Assembly (NCBI GenBank): GCA_964644555.1
Contig: CAZXWI010000081.1
Location: 1-6,854 of the forward strand
Reading direction: 5' to 3'
Source: RUG14186 sp964644555
Lineage (GTDB): Bacteria; Bacillota; Clostridia; Eubacteriales; Anaerofustaceae
Length of the DNA stretch: 6,854 bases
Positions 5,773 to 6,854 of the stretch are shown piece by piece. The position numbers and the translations under genes were made by a program. A model generated the notes under the pieces. That model saw only the letters and a list, made by a program, of their open reading frames with translations, was not told where the DNA came from and made no database searches. Within the stretch, counting starts at the first letter, position 1, and each line of letters opens with the position of its first letter.

Positions 5773-6854
5773 ATGAAAGTTTTGCATTATGTTTCCGTAA
5801 TGGACAGAGCAGGTCAGGAAACATTCATAATGAATTTATACAGAAACATCAATCGAGATGGAATCCAATTCGGTTTTCTTTGCTCCGAAAATCGACATGG
5901 CGATTACGATGATGAAATTCATTCGCTAGGTGGTGAAATAAATTATGTTTTACTTAACAGAAAACAAGGAAAACTTCGCCATATAGACAATTACCTCATC
6001 TTGAAAAACGAATTGAAAAAGTATTCGTCCGATTACGATGTTTTCCATATCCATAACCACCACGCATTCGATTCTTATATGGCAGCGAGAGCCGCCCTCA
6101 AAGCAGGGTTTAAAAAGGTTATAGTTCATTCGCATTCTTCTTCTGCGGAAGAGCATGTAAAACTTCATGAACTGTTTAAAAAACCTCTTTCGAATCTTAA
6201 TATCATAAAGCTTGCCTGCTCTGATTTGGCAGGGGAATGGATGTTTTCAACGAATGACTATATTCTCATTCATAACGGCATAGATGTAAATAAATTCGCT
6301 TTTGATAAAAAAGCTTCAATCGAGTACCGTAATGCACTTAATATTTCCGACAAATTCGTAATAGGGCATATCGGCAGATTCATGTATGTTAAAAACCACG
6401 AATTTTTGGTAAGGCTTTTTGCCGAATATAAAAAAGTCAACGAAAATGCTTGCCTTATGCTTGTGGGAGGCGGCGAGGACTTTGATAAAATCAAAGACCT
6501 GGTCTCTTCGTTGGGCATTAGTGATGATGTATTGTTTCTCGGAATCAGAGAGGACACACCTCAGCTTTATTCGGCAATGGACATGTTTATCTTGCCGTCG
6601 CATTTTGAGGGGCTTGGAATAGTTGCCATTGAGGCTCAAAACAGTGGACTTTGCTGTTTGCTTTCCGATACCGTGTCGAATCAGGCGGAAATTACAGATA
6701 ATGTATTGTGGGCAGGGCTTAGTGAACCTATGTCAAAATGGATAAAACAAATCGAAGATATTAGGAATCGTGCTGACAAAAATGACCGAACAATGTATTG
6801 TGAACAGATTCGTAATGCAGGTTATGACATACATGAAACTTGTGTTAACATGAT
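5773..6854 (+). CDS. Glycosyltransferase family 4, EpsF-like (3' end outside window)
   Basis: This is the start of a second GT4 gene. It is open for 360 codons from ATG 5773 to the right edge with no stop. GGAGGG at 5763-5768 lies 4 nt before the ATG. The N-terminal domain begins VLHYVSVMDRAGQETFIMN, with A13-G14 where the first GT4 has a glycine pair; as far as I recall this variant also occurs in EpsF-like enzymes. VFHIHNHH is at 90-97 and VIVHSHSSS at 116-124. The donor domain starts at about 195 (FVIGHIGRFMYVKNHEFLV). It includes LMLVGGGED (228-236), the canonical FLGIREDTPQLY (255-266), and EX7E with E279 and E287 in HFEGLGIVAIEAQ. It is clearly related to the first GT4 (compare ACSDLAGEWMFS with ACSESAGQWMFS). 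As GT4 proteins of this type are about 360-375 residues, only a few codons are probably missing. It is the third gene of the operon. Role as for its neighbours: glycan assembly with unknown donor and acceptor. Confidence 0.92.
   Translation, partial: MKVLHYVSVMDRAGQETFIMNLYRNINRDGIQFGFLCSENRHGDYDDEIHSLGGEINYVLLNRKQGKLRHIDNYLILKNELKKYSSDYDVFHIHNHHAFDSYMAARAALKAGFKKVIVHSHSSSAEEHVKLHELFKKPLSNLNIIKLACSDLAGEWMFSTNDYILIHNGIDVNKFAFDKKASIEYRNALNISDKFVIGHIGRFMYVKNHEFLVRLFAEYKKVNENACLMLVGGGEDFDKIKDLVSSLGISDDVLFLGIREDTPQLYSAMDMFILPSHFEGLGIVAIEAQNSGLCCLLSDTVSNQAEITDNVLWAGLSEPMSKWIKQIEDIRNRADKNDRTMYCEQIRNAGYDIHETCVNM

Noticed and set aside
1..6854. RNA genes, CRISPR arrays, complete insertion sequences and defence systems
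   Set aside because: I saw no tRNA- or rRNA-like sequence, spaced direct repeats, transposase or integrase gene, or toxin-antitoxin pair. Coding and short intergenic sequence account for the window.

Overview
The window looks like chromosomal DNA of a low-to-moderate GC Firmicute, most likely a gut-type member of the Clostridia. The reasons are strong AAAGGAGG/GGAGGG ribosome binding sites, tight gene packing, a TTG start, a two-gene U32 hydroxylase pair and EpsF-like glycosyltransferases. No taxonomic marker gene is present, so this assignment is inference.

Left edge (1-345). A short, very basic minus-strand ORF (20-235, GTG start) has a composition like the tails of proteins carried on clostridial conjugative or mobilizable elements. 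Beyond it is a roughly 110-bp divergent intergenic stretch. This holds a 7-bp tandem repeat (TTCTCTA) and a good sigma-A-type promoter facing right.

Middle left (346-3593). Two U32-family genes lie 14 bp apart. The first (396 aa) has the layout of TrhP/YrrO, which helps form 5-hydroxyuridine at tRNA position 34. The second (680 aa) has the U32 plus DUF3656 layout of RlhA, which forms 5-hydroxycytidine at C2501 of 23S rRNA in E. coli, and it carries an extra C-terminal cysteine cluster. Both keep the complete U32 signature and the following GLCxQPCR motif. They form an RNA-modification operon, although automatic annotation usually calls such proteins peptidases or collagenases.

Right (3665-6854). 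After a 71-bp gap with an extended -10 promoter candidate, three glycosyltransferase genes follow in one operon: a GT4 (371 aa), a GT2 (324 aa, TTG start) and a second GT4 that runs off the right edge with 360 codons visible. The gaps are 4 and 13 bp. Together they look like the left part of an exopolysaccharide, capsule or cell-wall glycan assembly cluster. No polymerase, flippase or priming transferase lies in the window, so the product cannot be named.

I found no RNA genes, CRISPR array, complete mobile element or clear novel system. The points most worth a second look are the C-terminal Cys cluster of the second U32 protein, the unusual nucleotide-site loop of the first GT4, the hairpins at the end of the U32 operon, and the origin of the small left-edge ORF.
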